Below, in pieces: positions 1 to 5,413 of a DNA stretch of 5,413 bases. Source of the stretch: Victivallales bacterium (GTDB lineage: Bacteria > Verrucomicrobiota > Lentisphaeria > Victivallales > Victivallaceae); assembly GCA_030634125.1 (NCBI GenBank), contig DAOWBJ010000144.1, positions 1-5,413 of the forward strand. Reading direction: 5' to 3'. Position 1 is the stretch's first letter. Every line of letters starts with the position of its first letter. The position numbers were made by a program, and so were the translations under genes. Below the pieces are notes generated by a model. That model did not search any database and was not told where the DNA came from. It saw only the letters and a program-made list of their open reading frames with translations.

Positions 1-22
1 CGAAAGAGCAATGTAAGTAAAA

Positions 23-910
23 ATGAATGAAACTGATTTTTTAATCAGAGGTTTGCTGAAAAAAGAAAACTTTCGTTTTTCTTTTGCGGATACCACCTGC
101 ACGGTTACAAAAGGCGTAAAAATCCACGATACAGATCCGGTCGCGTCAAAAATTTTCGCGGAAGCCCTGACCAGTGCGGCTTTGCTGAGCCCATTGCTGG
201 ATGGAGCGGAAAAGTATTCTATCCGCTGGGAATATCCACATGGTGAATTACAAGGCATTGTCGCCGGAGTAAACGCCTCCAATGATGTTCGCGGACTTAT
301 CAAACAGCCATATTTGATGGACAAAGAACAGAGTGAAGATGATATTTTCGGCAAAAAAGACGGTTTTGTCGCTATCACGAAATCCAAAAACGGCAAAATT
401 TTAAATTCAGGCAAAAGTCGCGCGGGTCTGGCAAATCCTGCCGCCGATGTCGCTTTTTTCTTTTCAGTCAGCGACCAGTTGGAAACGGAAATAATTGTTG
501 CTGTAAGTTTTAATGCCAATCCACTCAAGCCAATCAAACGATGCTGCGGACTACTGCTTCAAGCAATGCCGAACTGCGATTTAAAATTACTTGAAACTTA
601 CCGCAAGCGCATGAATTCAGAAGAATTCCGGAAATTACTATTACAGGAAATGCCGGTCGAAAAACAATTATGGACACTTTTAGAGTTTATCTCTGAAAAA
701 AAGAACGACAGTGTTTATGAATTCGGAACATCTCCAGATTATATTTGTTCATGCAGCCAAGCCAAAATGAAACAGGCGTTAACAACTTTAGGCAAAGATG
801 AGCTGAGAAAAATATTCGAGCAAGGCGATAATTCACCCAAAATCACCTGTCAATTCTGCCACAAACATTACACTTTCAAAAAAGAAGATTTCAAAGACCT
901 GATCAAATAG
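23..910 (+). CDS. hslO: Hsp33 redox-regulated holdase chaperone
   Basis: Encodes 295 aa, the normal Hsp33 length. The family is a cytoplasmic chaperone kept inactive by a zinc ion on four reduced cysteines; oxidation releases the zinc and exposes the client-binding surface. Seen here: an N-terminal start typical of the family (DFLIRGLL, then FADTT at 21-25), a folded core to about 225, and the C-terminal redox switch with C242-x-C244 and C276-x-x-C279 separated by 31 residues, ending in HYTF. All four switch cysteines are present, so it should be functional. Unusual: a Cys-Cys pair at 174-175 (RCCGLLLQ), where I recall small residues such as Gly-Gly, plus C26 and C185. The start is at a weak ribosome site (TAAG at 14-17), but the N-terminus aligns with the family. 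Its neighbour purC is convergent. Stops near 14-30 in the upstream frames could be the end of an unseen preceding gene. Confidence 0.97.
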   Translation: MNETDFLIRGLLKKENFRFSFADTTCTVTKGVKIHDTDPVASKIFAEALTSAALLSPLLDGAEKYSIRWEYPHGELQGIVAGVNASNDVRGLIKQPYLMDKEQSEDDIFGKKDGFVAITKSKNGKILNSGKSRAGLANPAADVAFFFSVSDQLETEIIVAVSFNANPLKPIKRCCGLLLQAMPNCDLKLLETYRKRMNSEEFRKLLLQEMPVEKQLWTLLEFISEKKNDSVYEFGTSPDYICSCSQAKMKQALTTLGKDELRKIFEQGDNSPKITCQFCHKHYTFKKEDFKDLIK

Positions 911-935
911 TAATATTTTTTGCTGTGCAAAAAGA

Positions 936-958
936 AACCCACGGCGTTGCCGCGGGTT
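936..958 (-). terminator. Intrinsic terminator of purC, between convergent genes
   Basis: A 10-pair inverted repeat (936-945 with 949-958, loop 946-948) sits 20 nt past the purC stop. Read on the minus strand every position pairs, one as a G-U wobble (953 with 941), and the stem is followed by TCTTTTTG, a good U-tract. Read on the plus strand the same position is an A-C mismatch and the tail is only GGATTTTG, so it should work less well for hslO. A second small hairpin (917-923 with 927-933, TTTTTGC/GCAAAAA) follows on the purC side, and it is also the first structure met by hslO transcripts. Confidence 0.75.
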
Positions 959-978
959 GGATTTTGAAATGCTTTTTA

Positions 979-1875
979 CTAGAATTCTTTTCCGGTGATG
1001 GCTCTATAGGCTTCGATATACTTTTCTTTTGTTTTTTCTACAACATGTTTTGGCAGGACAGGACCGGGAGCGACTTTTCCCCAATCAAGAGTTTCGAGAT
1101 AATCCCGGACATATTGTTTATCAAGACTTACCGGGCTGCAGCCGACTTCATATTTATCAGCAGGCCAGAAACGACTTGAGTCAGGAGTTAAAACTTCGTC
1201 AATCAGAATAATTTTGCCATCGTAAATACCAAATTCAAATTTGGTGTCCGCCAGGATCATGCCTTTTGTTTTAGCATAATCATGGGCTTTGGTATATATT
1301 TTCAAGGATAAATCTTTGATTTCATCAGCCATTTCCTGACCAAGGATTTCGACGACTTTCGCAAATGAAATAGCTTCATCATGCAGGCCTTGCTCGGCTT
1401 TGGTCGAAGGAGTGAATAATGTTTCATCAAGTTTTTCCGCCTGCCGATAACCGGGGCGCAATTTTATGCCGGAAACTTCGCCGGTGTTCTGGTAATCTTT
1501 CCAGCCGCTGCCGATAAGATAGCCTCTGACAACACATTCCACAGAAAGAGGTTGGGCTTTTTTGACAATCATTGAACGTCCCTGGAGGTCGTCAGCGTAT
1601 TTGACTAATTCCGGGCGTGTAGTAACATCCGCGGAGATAAGATGATTGGGTATAAAATCCATCATTTCAAACCAGAACAATGAAACTCTGGTAAGCACTT
1701 CGCCTTTGCAGGGAATTCCATTCGGCATAACAACATCAAATGCGCTTAAACGGTCGCTGGCAACGAATAACAGGCTGTCGCCTAGGTCATAAATGTCGCG
1801 AACTTTACCACGGTTAAGTAATTTAATTCCTTCCAGTTCACACTGAATCAAAGCTCCATTGTCGTCATACTTCAT
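979..1875 (-). CDS. purC: Phosphoribosylaminoimidazole-succinocarboxamide synthase (SAICAR synthetase)
   Basis: Catalyses the ATP-dependent joining of aspartate to CAIR to give SAICAR in de novo purine synthesis, in the cytosol. At 298 aa it is the long form of the family, close to yeast Ade1 and longer than the roughly 237 aa of E. coli PurC. Visible motifs are GKVRDIYD (23-30, nucleotide-binding region), ASDRLSAFD (39-47), the signature PLSVECVVRGYLIGSGW (109-125), the second signature LADTKFEFG (208-216), and IDEVLTPDSSRFWP (225-238), which carries substrate- and metal-contacting acids in the family. All look intact. The start has a good ribosome site, GGGAG at 1887-1883, seven nt before ATG. 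No other pur gene is present in the window. The gene lies behind the rplU terminator, so it is probably transcribed on its own or by read-through. Confidence 0.97.
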   Translation of the reverse strand: MKYDDNGALIQCELEGIKLLNRGKVRDIYDLGDSLLFVASDRLSAFDVVMPNGIPCKGEVLTRVSLFWFEMMDFIPNHLISADVTTRPELVKYADDLQGRSMIVKKAQPLSVECVVRGYLIGSGWKDYQNTGEVSGIKLRPGYRQAEKLDETLFTPSTKAEQGLHDEAISFAKVVEILGQEMADEIKDLSLKIYTKAHDYAKTKGMILADTKFEFGIYDGKIILIDEVLTPDSSRFWPADKYEVGCSPVSLDKQYVRDYLETLDWGKVAPGPVLPKHVVEKTKEKYIEAYRAITGKEF

Positions 1876-1911
1876 TTTAATTCTCCCTTTTTATGCTCAA
1901 ATTTATATAAA

Positions 1912-1945
1912 AAAATGGTTCGAAGCTATTAACCCGAACCATTTT
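1912..1945 (-). terminator. Strong intrinsic terminator after rplU
   Basis: A perfect 11-bp inverted repeat (1912-1922 with 1935-1945, loop of 12 nt) begins 16 nt past the rplU stop. On the minus strand the GGTTCG/CGAACC core is followed by a run of seven T and then ATATAAATTT, the textbook form of a Rho-independent terminator. It separates rplU from purC, whose start lies only about 36 nt further on. Any dedicated purC promoter would therefore have to overlap this hairpin or its T-tract. Confidence 0.88.
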
Positions 1946-1961
1946 AAAATCTATAATAAAA

Positions 1962-2276
1962 TTATGCGTTAATAGCAGAAATTTTAATTTGTGTAAGACT
2001 TTGGCGATGTCCGACTTTACGGCGATAGCCTTTACGTTTTTTCATTTTGAAAGCAATCAGTTTAGGTCCGCGGTACTGTTTTACTATTTCAGCTTCCACC
2101 TTGACTCCATCCAGCAAAGGAGTACCGACTTTTAAACTTTCGCCTTCTTCACCAACCGCGAGAACTTCGGAAAAAGTCAATTTGCCGCCGGCTTCGCCTT
2201 CTAATTTTTCAATATCAACGATATCATCGTTTTTTACTTTATACTGCTTTCCACCAGTTTTAATAATTGCGTACAT
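1962..2276 (-). CDS. rplU: Large-subunit ribosomal protein bL21
   Basis: A 104-aa protein of the 50S subunit that binds 23S rRNA. It begins MYAIIKTGGKQYKV, the hallmark N-terminus of the family, and has the basic C-terminal block KMKKRKGYRRKVGHRQ (78-93) followed by LTQIKI. The length matches the usual 100-105 aa. An ATG five codons upstream (2291) is in frame but has no ribosome site, whereas ATG at 2276 has GGAG nine nt before it, so 2276 is chosen. In most bacteria rplU is followed directly by rpmA (L27); here a strong terminator and then purC follow, so L27 must be elsewhere. A leader with inverted repeats lies upstream. Confidence 0.97.
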   Translation of the reverse strand: MYAIIKTGGKQYKVKNDDIVDIEKLEGEAGGKLTFSEVLAVGEEGESLKVGTPLLDGVKVEAEIVKQYRGPKLIAFKMKKRKGYRRKVGHRQSLTQIKISAINA

Positions 2277-2404
2277 CTTACTATGCTCCATTGAATTTTA
2301 TATCTAAACTTATAGTCAATCTGAATTATTTCAGCGTATATTTTATAAACAGCAAATTGTACAATAGACCTTTTCCATTCAGATGCAAATTTTATAAGTA
2401 AAAA
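2277..2404 (-). promoter_or_regulatory. rplU upstream region and leader with inverted repeats
   Basis: No gene fits here on either strand. The stretch is AT-rich and should contain the rplU promoter, but I cannot choose one confidently. TTGTAC (2364-2359) with TATACG (2340-2335) at 18-nt spacing is a weak candidate. Visible structures are a perfect 10-bp palindrome ATTGTACAAT (2356-2365), a small hairpin CTGAA-ATAA-TTCAG (2334-2321 on the minus strand), and an 8-nt inverted repeat, ATCTGAAT at 2384-2377 and ATTCAGAT at 2326-2319. The last two share bases 2325-2321, so they could not form together. Function is inferred from position only. Confidence 0.4.
2286..2289 (-). promoter_or_regulatory. 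Ribosome binding site deciding the rplU start
   Basis: GGAG on the minus strand, nine nt before ATG at 2276. It overlaps the alternative upstream ATG (2291-2289), which cannot use it. This supports the shorter 104-aa protein, in agreement with the conserved L21 N-terminus. Confidence 0.8.
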
Positions 2405-2405
2405 T

Positions 2406-2435
2406 ATAAGATTTTTTCTTCGTCAATAATCTTAT
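2406..2435 (-). terminator. Weak AT-rich terminator of the ricT-lipoprotein operon
   Basis: An 8-bp inverted repeat (2406-2413 with 2428-2435, ATAAGATT/AATCTTAT) touches the lipoprotein stop codon. On the minus strand it is followed by ATTTTTACTT. The stem has a single G-C pair and the U-run is short, so termination may be partial and some read-through into rplU is possible. Confidence 0.45.
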
Positions 2436-2878
2436 CACCGTTTATACCCGGCAATTTTATCATTTTTTCTTAAATCATTAAAGTCCGCCGCTTCCACTTT
2501 TTTGTGTTTGCTAAAAGGATTTTTTTTATTTTTGCTCTTGCTGTATTTGTGTTTGACTATGCCCATCCGCCACATTGTGCTGTCTGTTAAAAATTTTCCA
2601 CTGTAGACAAAATTCACGGTTTTGTTTTTCATTGGCCAGCTTATTAACATTTTTCCCTCACGCGGGGCACTATAGCGAATTTTCACTTCCGCCATTTGTT
2701 TGTTAATATGTGCCGCTTCCTCCGCGGTAACAAATTTTTTATTCTGCCGCGTAATTGTATAACGAGCCATGTCAATCACAGTAAGCTGATCAAATTCACT
2801 CAATTTGTCAGAATCCAGACTTGTACATCCGCATACAAATAAAACGCTTAACACTAAACACACAACAATTTTCTGCAT
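2435..2878 (-). CDS. Small basic lipoprotein of unknown function
   Basis: 147 aa. The N-terminus is a short lipoprotein signal peptide: MQK, a hydrophobic stretch to about 15, then a lipobox V15-C16-G17-C18 with C18 as the probable lipidated cysteine and Thr at +2. In Gram-negative bacteria that would not be an inner-membrane retention signal, so outer-membrane placement is possible. I do not recognise the mature part. It has a predicted mixed region (20-105) and then a strongly lysine-rich tail (about 108-147, with KHKYSKSKNKK and KHKK), which could contact anionic lipid, peptidoglycan or nucleic acid; that is inference only. ATG at 2878 has GAGG seven nt upstream. It starts 17 nt after the NIF3 gene and is probably the last gene of that operon. 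Confidence 0.82.
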   Translation of the reverse strand: MQKIVVCLVLSVLFVCGCTSLDSDKLSEFDQLTVIDMARYTITRQNKKFVTAEEAAHINKQMAEVKIRYSAPREGKMLISWPMKNKTVNFVYSGKFLTDSTMWRMGIVKHKYSKSKNKKNPFSKHKKVEAADFNDLRKNDKIAGYKR

Positions 2879-2895
2879 TACAATACCTCGTTAAA

Positions 2896-3660
2896 TTATA
2901 AACCCGTCGGAATATCAATAAATTCGCAATCAATCGCGAATTTCTTTTCAACTTCATTCATTACTGCCAGCACACCGGGGGTTTCGGAATGATAATGCCC
3001 GAGCTCGATCACTACAATACCGCATTCTTTAACGACATGGTACATCATGTGAGTCATTTCCCCGGTAACATAGCAATCCATTCCCTCCCCAATACATGCC
3101 GTCAATCCGTCCATACCGCCGCCGCCGGAAATTATGCCTATTTTCCCCAGGTTCTTACCTTGATCACCAAAAACTTTAGCTTTGCAACTCAATTGCGTTT
3201 CAAACTTCTCAACAAGCTGATCAACTAAACATGCTTTCGGCAAAATCCCCCCGCAGGCAATATCACAAGCGCTGTAATCCGCAAAATTGTAACGCTGCCG
3301 CAGCTTTATCATATCCGCCAGCAAAGCATTATGCCCTATTTCCAAATGAGCATCAAGCGGCAAATGCGCCGCGTAAAGAGAAATATCATTATTAAACAAT
3401 AACCCCAGACGGGACGCGGTAATACCGGTAAAACGACGCGGTTCGCTTCGCCAGCTTAAACCATGATGAACAAAAATAAAATTCGCGCTTTTCAATACTG
3501 CCGCCTCAAACAAAGTCTGACAGGCATCAACTCCGAAAACTGCTTTTTGAACGACTTCCCCGGCTTCAACCTGCAGTCCGTTATTGGAAGCATCGTCTGG
3601 AATTGCCGCTATGTTCAACAGTTCATCCAAATATTCTGTAATTTTCTTAAGTTGCGTCAT
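2896..3660 (-). CDS. NIF3-family dinuclear metal protein (YbgI-like)
   Basis: 254 aa, about the length of E. coli YbgI (the single-domain form). The family forms toroidal hexamers with two metal ions per subunit. It is often labelled GTP cyclohydrolase 1 type 2, but its true role in most bacteria is unsettled. Metal ligands are visible at the expected places: H65-H66 (FVHHGLSW), H99 and D103 (AHLPLDAH), and H222 with E226 (GHYHSE). SNNGLQVE near the N-terminus and FIDIPTGL at the C-terminus are also typical. The start is set at 3660 rather than at an in-frame ATG at 3708: GGAGG stands six nt before 3660, and the family begins a few residues before the ITEYLDELL helix. The first 14 nt overlap the end of the metallopeptidase gene, so the two are probably translationally coupled. 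Confidence 0.94.
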   Translation of the reverse strand: MTQLKKITEYLDELLNIAAIPDDASNNGLQVEAGEVVQKAVFGVDACQTLFEAAVLKSANFIFVHHGLSWRSEPRRFTGITASRLGLLFNNDISLYAAHLPLDAHLEIGHNALLADMIKLRQRYNFADYSACDIACGGILPKACLVDQLVEKFETQLSCKAKVFGDQGKNLGKIGIISGGGGMDGLTACIGEGMDCYVTGEMTHMMYHVVKECGIVVIELGHYHSETPGVLAVMNEVEKKFAIDCEFIDIPTGL

Positions 3661-4621
3661 TTGTTTCCTCCAATTCTTCAGCTTCCTGTTCGCCGTTATG
3701 AATAACAAAACGGTGTTGTATAACCTTCCATTTCAAATCAATACTAGCTTGTTTCTGCACAAAACGCCGAAATGCCTCCGGCGATGCCAAATTAGATATT
3801 TCCACTACAGTATCCCAGTCGCAGCGAAATAAAATCGCCAGCGCGTCAACAAAATCAAAGGCAAGCAATTTAGAGCAAGCCCTGAAAAATACCACCCGCG
3901 CGATGTTATTACGCAAAAGCAGAAATGCGGGATATGCCAGAGCAAGAATCCAGAATGGCCAGATCGGATAATTAAAAGTGCTGAAAGTTTTCAGCATCTG
4001 CGCGACGAGAAGCACCATAGTCGGTAATAAAAATAATACCGCGTCATATTTATTGATAAAGCAGTTACCCATATAACGCCTGATTATACTTGGAGCGGTT
4101 TGGTACGCAAAGAATTCTTCAAGTATATTGTCATTAATCACATGACGGGCGGTATGGCACAACTCGTGTGCCAGAAGTTCACGCCGGTCATAAATAAACC
4201 ATTTACGCTTATTCATAAAACTCGAACGAACAAGAAAAACTGTTAAAATCTGCTCCGTATCCGAAAGAGCACATCCGCCCCAAAGCAATCCAATGTCTTT
4301 CGACATGAAAAAACCGGGAGCCCAGCTGATTGAGAAACGATAATATTTTTCAGTAATTTCACCGGCTTCCTCGATTATTTCAACCGGAATACGTTTATCC
4401 TTGCGAACAACAACTCCATCGAAAATTTCAATTTCATCCGCACCCTGCTCAAATTTATCCTCAAATTCTTTCAGAGCATCGCACAAATTCAAGAGGCGCT
4501 GACGAAAATCCTCAAATCTTTCTTTTGTCCCAACCAGAAAACCTAAACTATCCAAATGAGCTAATTTCGATAAGTCATCTTCTGTAAGTTGTTCTAAATA
4601 TGCTTGATCAAAGGGCAGCAT
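3647..4621 (-). CDS. Membrane-anchored HExxH metallopeptidase, unnamed family
   Basis: 324 aa. Residues 1-95 are charged and look helical. A core from about 95 to 180 includes a hydrophobic strand (TEQILTVFLVRSSF, 122-135) followed by the helix RRELLAHELCHTARH (146-160), with the zinc motif H152-E153-L154-C155-H156. E168/E169 (LEEFFAY) lie 12-13 residues on and could supply the third zinc ligand, as in gluzincin-type peptidases. Two membrane segments follow, about 193-210 and 219-237, and then a soluble tail of about 85 residues ending in an acidic stretch (EQEAEELEE). There is no N-terminal signal peptide. Basic residues flank the hairpin (RR at 181-182, R237, R242), which by the positive-inside rule suggests that the catalytic part and the tail face the cytoplasm. 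ATG at 4621 has AAGGA nine nt upstream and lies 32 nt after the ricT-like gene. Substrate unknown; I cannot name the family. Confidence 0.85.
   Translation of the reverse strand: MLPFDQAYLEQLTEDDLSKLAHLDSLGFLVGTKERFEDFRQRLLNLCDALKEFEDKFEQGADEIEIFDGVVVRKDKRIPVEIIEEAGEITEKYYRFSISWAPGFFMSKDIGLLWGGCALSDTEQILTVFLVRSSFMNKRKWFIYDRRELLAHELCHTARHVINDNILEEFFAYQTAPSIIRRYMGNCFINKYDAVLFLLPTMVLLVAQMLKTFSTFNYPIWPFWILALAYPAFLLLRNNIARVVFFRACSKLLAFDFVDALAILFRCDWDTVVEISNLASPEAFRRFVQKQASIDLKWKVIQHRFVIHNGEQEAEELEETNDAT
3667..3671 (-). promoter_or_regulatory. Ribosome binding site deciding the NIF3 gene start
   Basis: GGAGG on the minus strand, six nt before ATG at 3660, lies inside the last codons of the metallopeptidase gene. 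It is the best ribosome site in the window. It rules out the longer reading from 3708, which would add 16 residues rich in Lys and Arg that are foreign to the family. Confidence 0.85.
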
Positions 4622-4653
4622 TTTTAATATTCCTTAAACATAAGTGTATGACA

Positions 4654-5413
4654 TCAATTTTTAGAACGTTTTCCCCTGGAACGGCGTTTTTTCTTGCGCC
4701 GCCCGCGAGACTCTTTATTCTCGTTGTTACGTTTATCTGTTTTTCTTGTATTATCGACAGTAGGTTTTTCGACATTCTTCTCTACTTCTTTTTCTTTCGG
4801 CTTAACCTTATACCTGTCAGGATAAACGACTTGAACTTCACTGCAGGCACAATGTATACAACTTCCAGAATCCTGCAAAACAACAGAGACTTCCTGCGTC
4901 AGTAAATTCCGGTCGCAAATCTTCCCCCGTCCTCCGGGGCAATCACACATATCACCGCGACGCGGCATAGTTTTTTCTAATTCCAGATAGCCTTTATGTT
5001 CATATTTCAAACAGCATTTTAATCTGCCGCAAAAACCGGAAATTGTACTTGGAGTAAGCGATAAATCCTGATCTTTTGCCATACGTACATTGATCGAGGC
5101 GAAGTCCTTTAAGAAGCGATTACAGCACAGCTGCTGGCCGCAAATTCCAAGTCCGCCCTTCAACGCGGTTTCGTCCCTGACGCCAATCTGCCGCAGTTCA
5201 ATACGGGCATTAAAGTTTTTCGCTAAATCTTTAACCAATTGTCGAAAATCAATTCTTCCCTCAGCTGTAAACTGGATAACTATTAATTTTTTATCCAAAG
5301 AGAAATGCACATTAAGCAATTTCATATCCAGTTTGAGTTTTTCAACAGCTTCCTGGGTGGTTCGCAATGCGGATTTCGCGCGCATTTCGTTTTCATGCGC
5401 CATACTTTTATCG
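4654..5413 (-). CDS. ricT: PSP1/RicT (YaaT)-family protein, N-terminus beyond window
   Basis: Partial: the frame is open to the window edge, and the residues here align with the middle and end of the family, so the ATG at 5403 is internal. In Bacillus subtilis RicT (YaaT) works with RicA and RicF, carries Fe-S clusters, and affects RNase Y-dependent mRNA processing, sporulation and competence. Counting from Met at 5403, core motifs are LDMKLLNVHF (25-34), FTAEGRIDFRQLVKDL (45-60), ELRQIGVRDE (69-78), GICGQQLCC (86-94), MAKDQDLSLTP (108-118) and GFCGRLKCCLKYE (123-135). The six core cysteines are intact. Six further cysteines (153, 155, 163, 182, 185, 187) lie in the normally cysteine-poor C-terminal part. 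A charged tail (about 200-249) ends in GRRKKKRRSRGKRSKN, suggesting contact with nucleic acid. First visible gene of the four-gene operon. Confidence 0.93.
   Translation of the reverse strand, partial: DKSMAHENEMRAKSALRTTQEAVEKLKLDMKLLNVHFSLDKKLIVIQFTAEGRIDFRQLVKDLAKNFNARIELRQIGVRDETALKGGLGICGQQLCCNRFLKDFASINVRMAKDQDLSLTPSTISGFCGRLKCCLKYEHKGYLELEKTMPRRGDMCDCPGGRGKICDRNLLTQEVSVVLQDSGSCIHCACSEVQVVYPDRYKVKPKEKEVEKNVEKPTVDNTRKTDKRNNENKESRGRRKKKRRSRGKRSKN

Noticed and set aside
1..22. End of a gene upstream of hslO
   Set aside because: All three frames stop between 14 and 30, so a preceding gene could end here, but 22 bases are too few to support one.
925..1211. Open frames on the plus strand opposite purC
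   Set aside because: They are antisense to well-conserved purC codons, lack ribosome sites and resemble no protein I know.
2277..2291. Longer L21 reading starting at ATG 2291
   Set aside because: No ribosome site before 2291. GGAG stands nine nt before ATG 2276, and MYAIIKTGGKQ is the conserved family N-terminus.
2047..2307. Open frame of 86 aa on the plus strand opposite rplU
   Set aside because: Antisense shadow of L21; the low-complexity Ser/Pro/Thr-rich translation reflects the complementary codons.
3661..3708. Longer NIF3 reading starting at ATG 3708
   Set aside because: It would add 16 residues foreign to the family and a 62-nt overlap with the metallopeptidase gene. The GGAGG site fits ATG 3660.
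2989..3832. Three plus-strand open frames opposite the NIF3 and metallopeptidase genes
   Set aside because: Each is antisense to a gene with recognisable motifs, and none has a convincing start signal.
4600..4905. Phe-rich 101-aa open frame opposite the 3' end of the ricT-like gene
   Set aside because: The hydrophobic look comes from the antisense of Lys/Glu-rich codons. It is not membrane-protein coding.
4654..5403. Complete RicT-like gene starting at ATG 5403
   Set aside because: The frame stays open to the window edge, and the first visible residues match the family's middle, so the N-terminal part lies outside.
1..5413. tRNA, rRNA, CRISPR repeats, insertion sequence ends or attachment sites
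   Set aside because: I saw no cloverleaf, no spaced direct repeats, and no terminal inverted repeats with a transposase. The window is almost fully coding.

Overview
The window is a compact stretch of chromosome carrying seven protein genes, most of them housekeeping or broadly conserved. There is no sign of a phage, transposon, integron or CRISPR array. By eye it is AT-rich to moderate in GC, with short intergenic gaps and clear GGAG/GAGG-type ribosome binding sites. A lipoprotein signal peptide, Hsp33, a long-form PurC, a PSP1/RicT protein and NIF3 indicate a bacterium. A Gram-negative, PVC-type organism (Lentisphaerota or a relative) is my guess from the overall feel of the proteins; no marker in the window decides it.

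Layout. Positions 23-910 (+) encode the redox-regulated chaperone Hsp33. It converges on purC (979-1875, -), and a hairpin between them (936-958) looks tuned to terminate purC. Upstream of purC on the minus strand is rplU (L21, 1962-2276), which ends in a strong intrinsic terminator (1912-1945). It is therefore probably a single-gene unit, without the rpmA (L27) partner that usually follows directly. A 158-bp gap (2277-2434) holds the rplU leader with several inverted repeats and a weak terminator for the upstream operon.

From 5413 down to 2435 runs a tight minus-strand operon of four genes. They are a ricT/PSP1-family gene cut by the window edge, an unnamed membrane-anchored HExxH metallopeptidase, a NIF3-family dinuclear-metal protein whose start overlaps the peptidase gene by 14 nt, and a small very basic lipoprotein. 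Spacings are 32 nt, -14 nt and 17 nt.

The least explained items are the metallopeptidase, which I cannot place in a named family, and six additional cysteines in the C-terminal part of the RicT-like protein, arranged like a second metal or Fe-S site. I see no clearly new multi-gene system; the operon around the metallopeptidase is the best candidate for follow-up.
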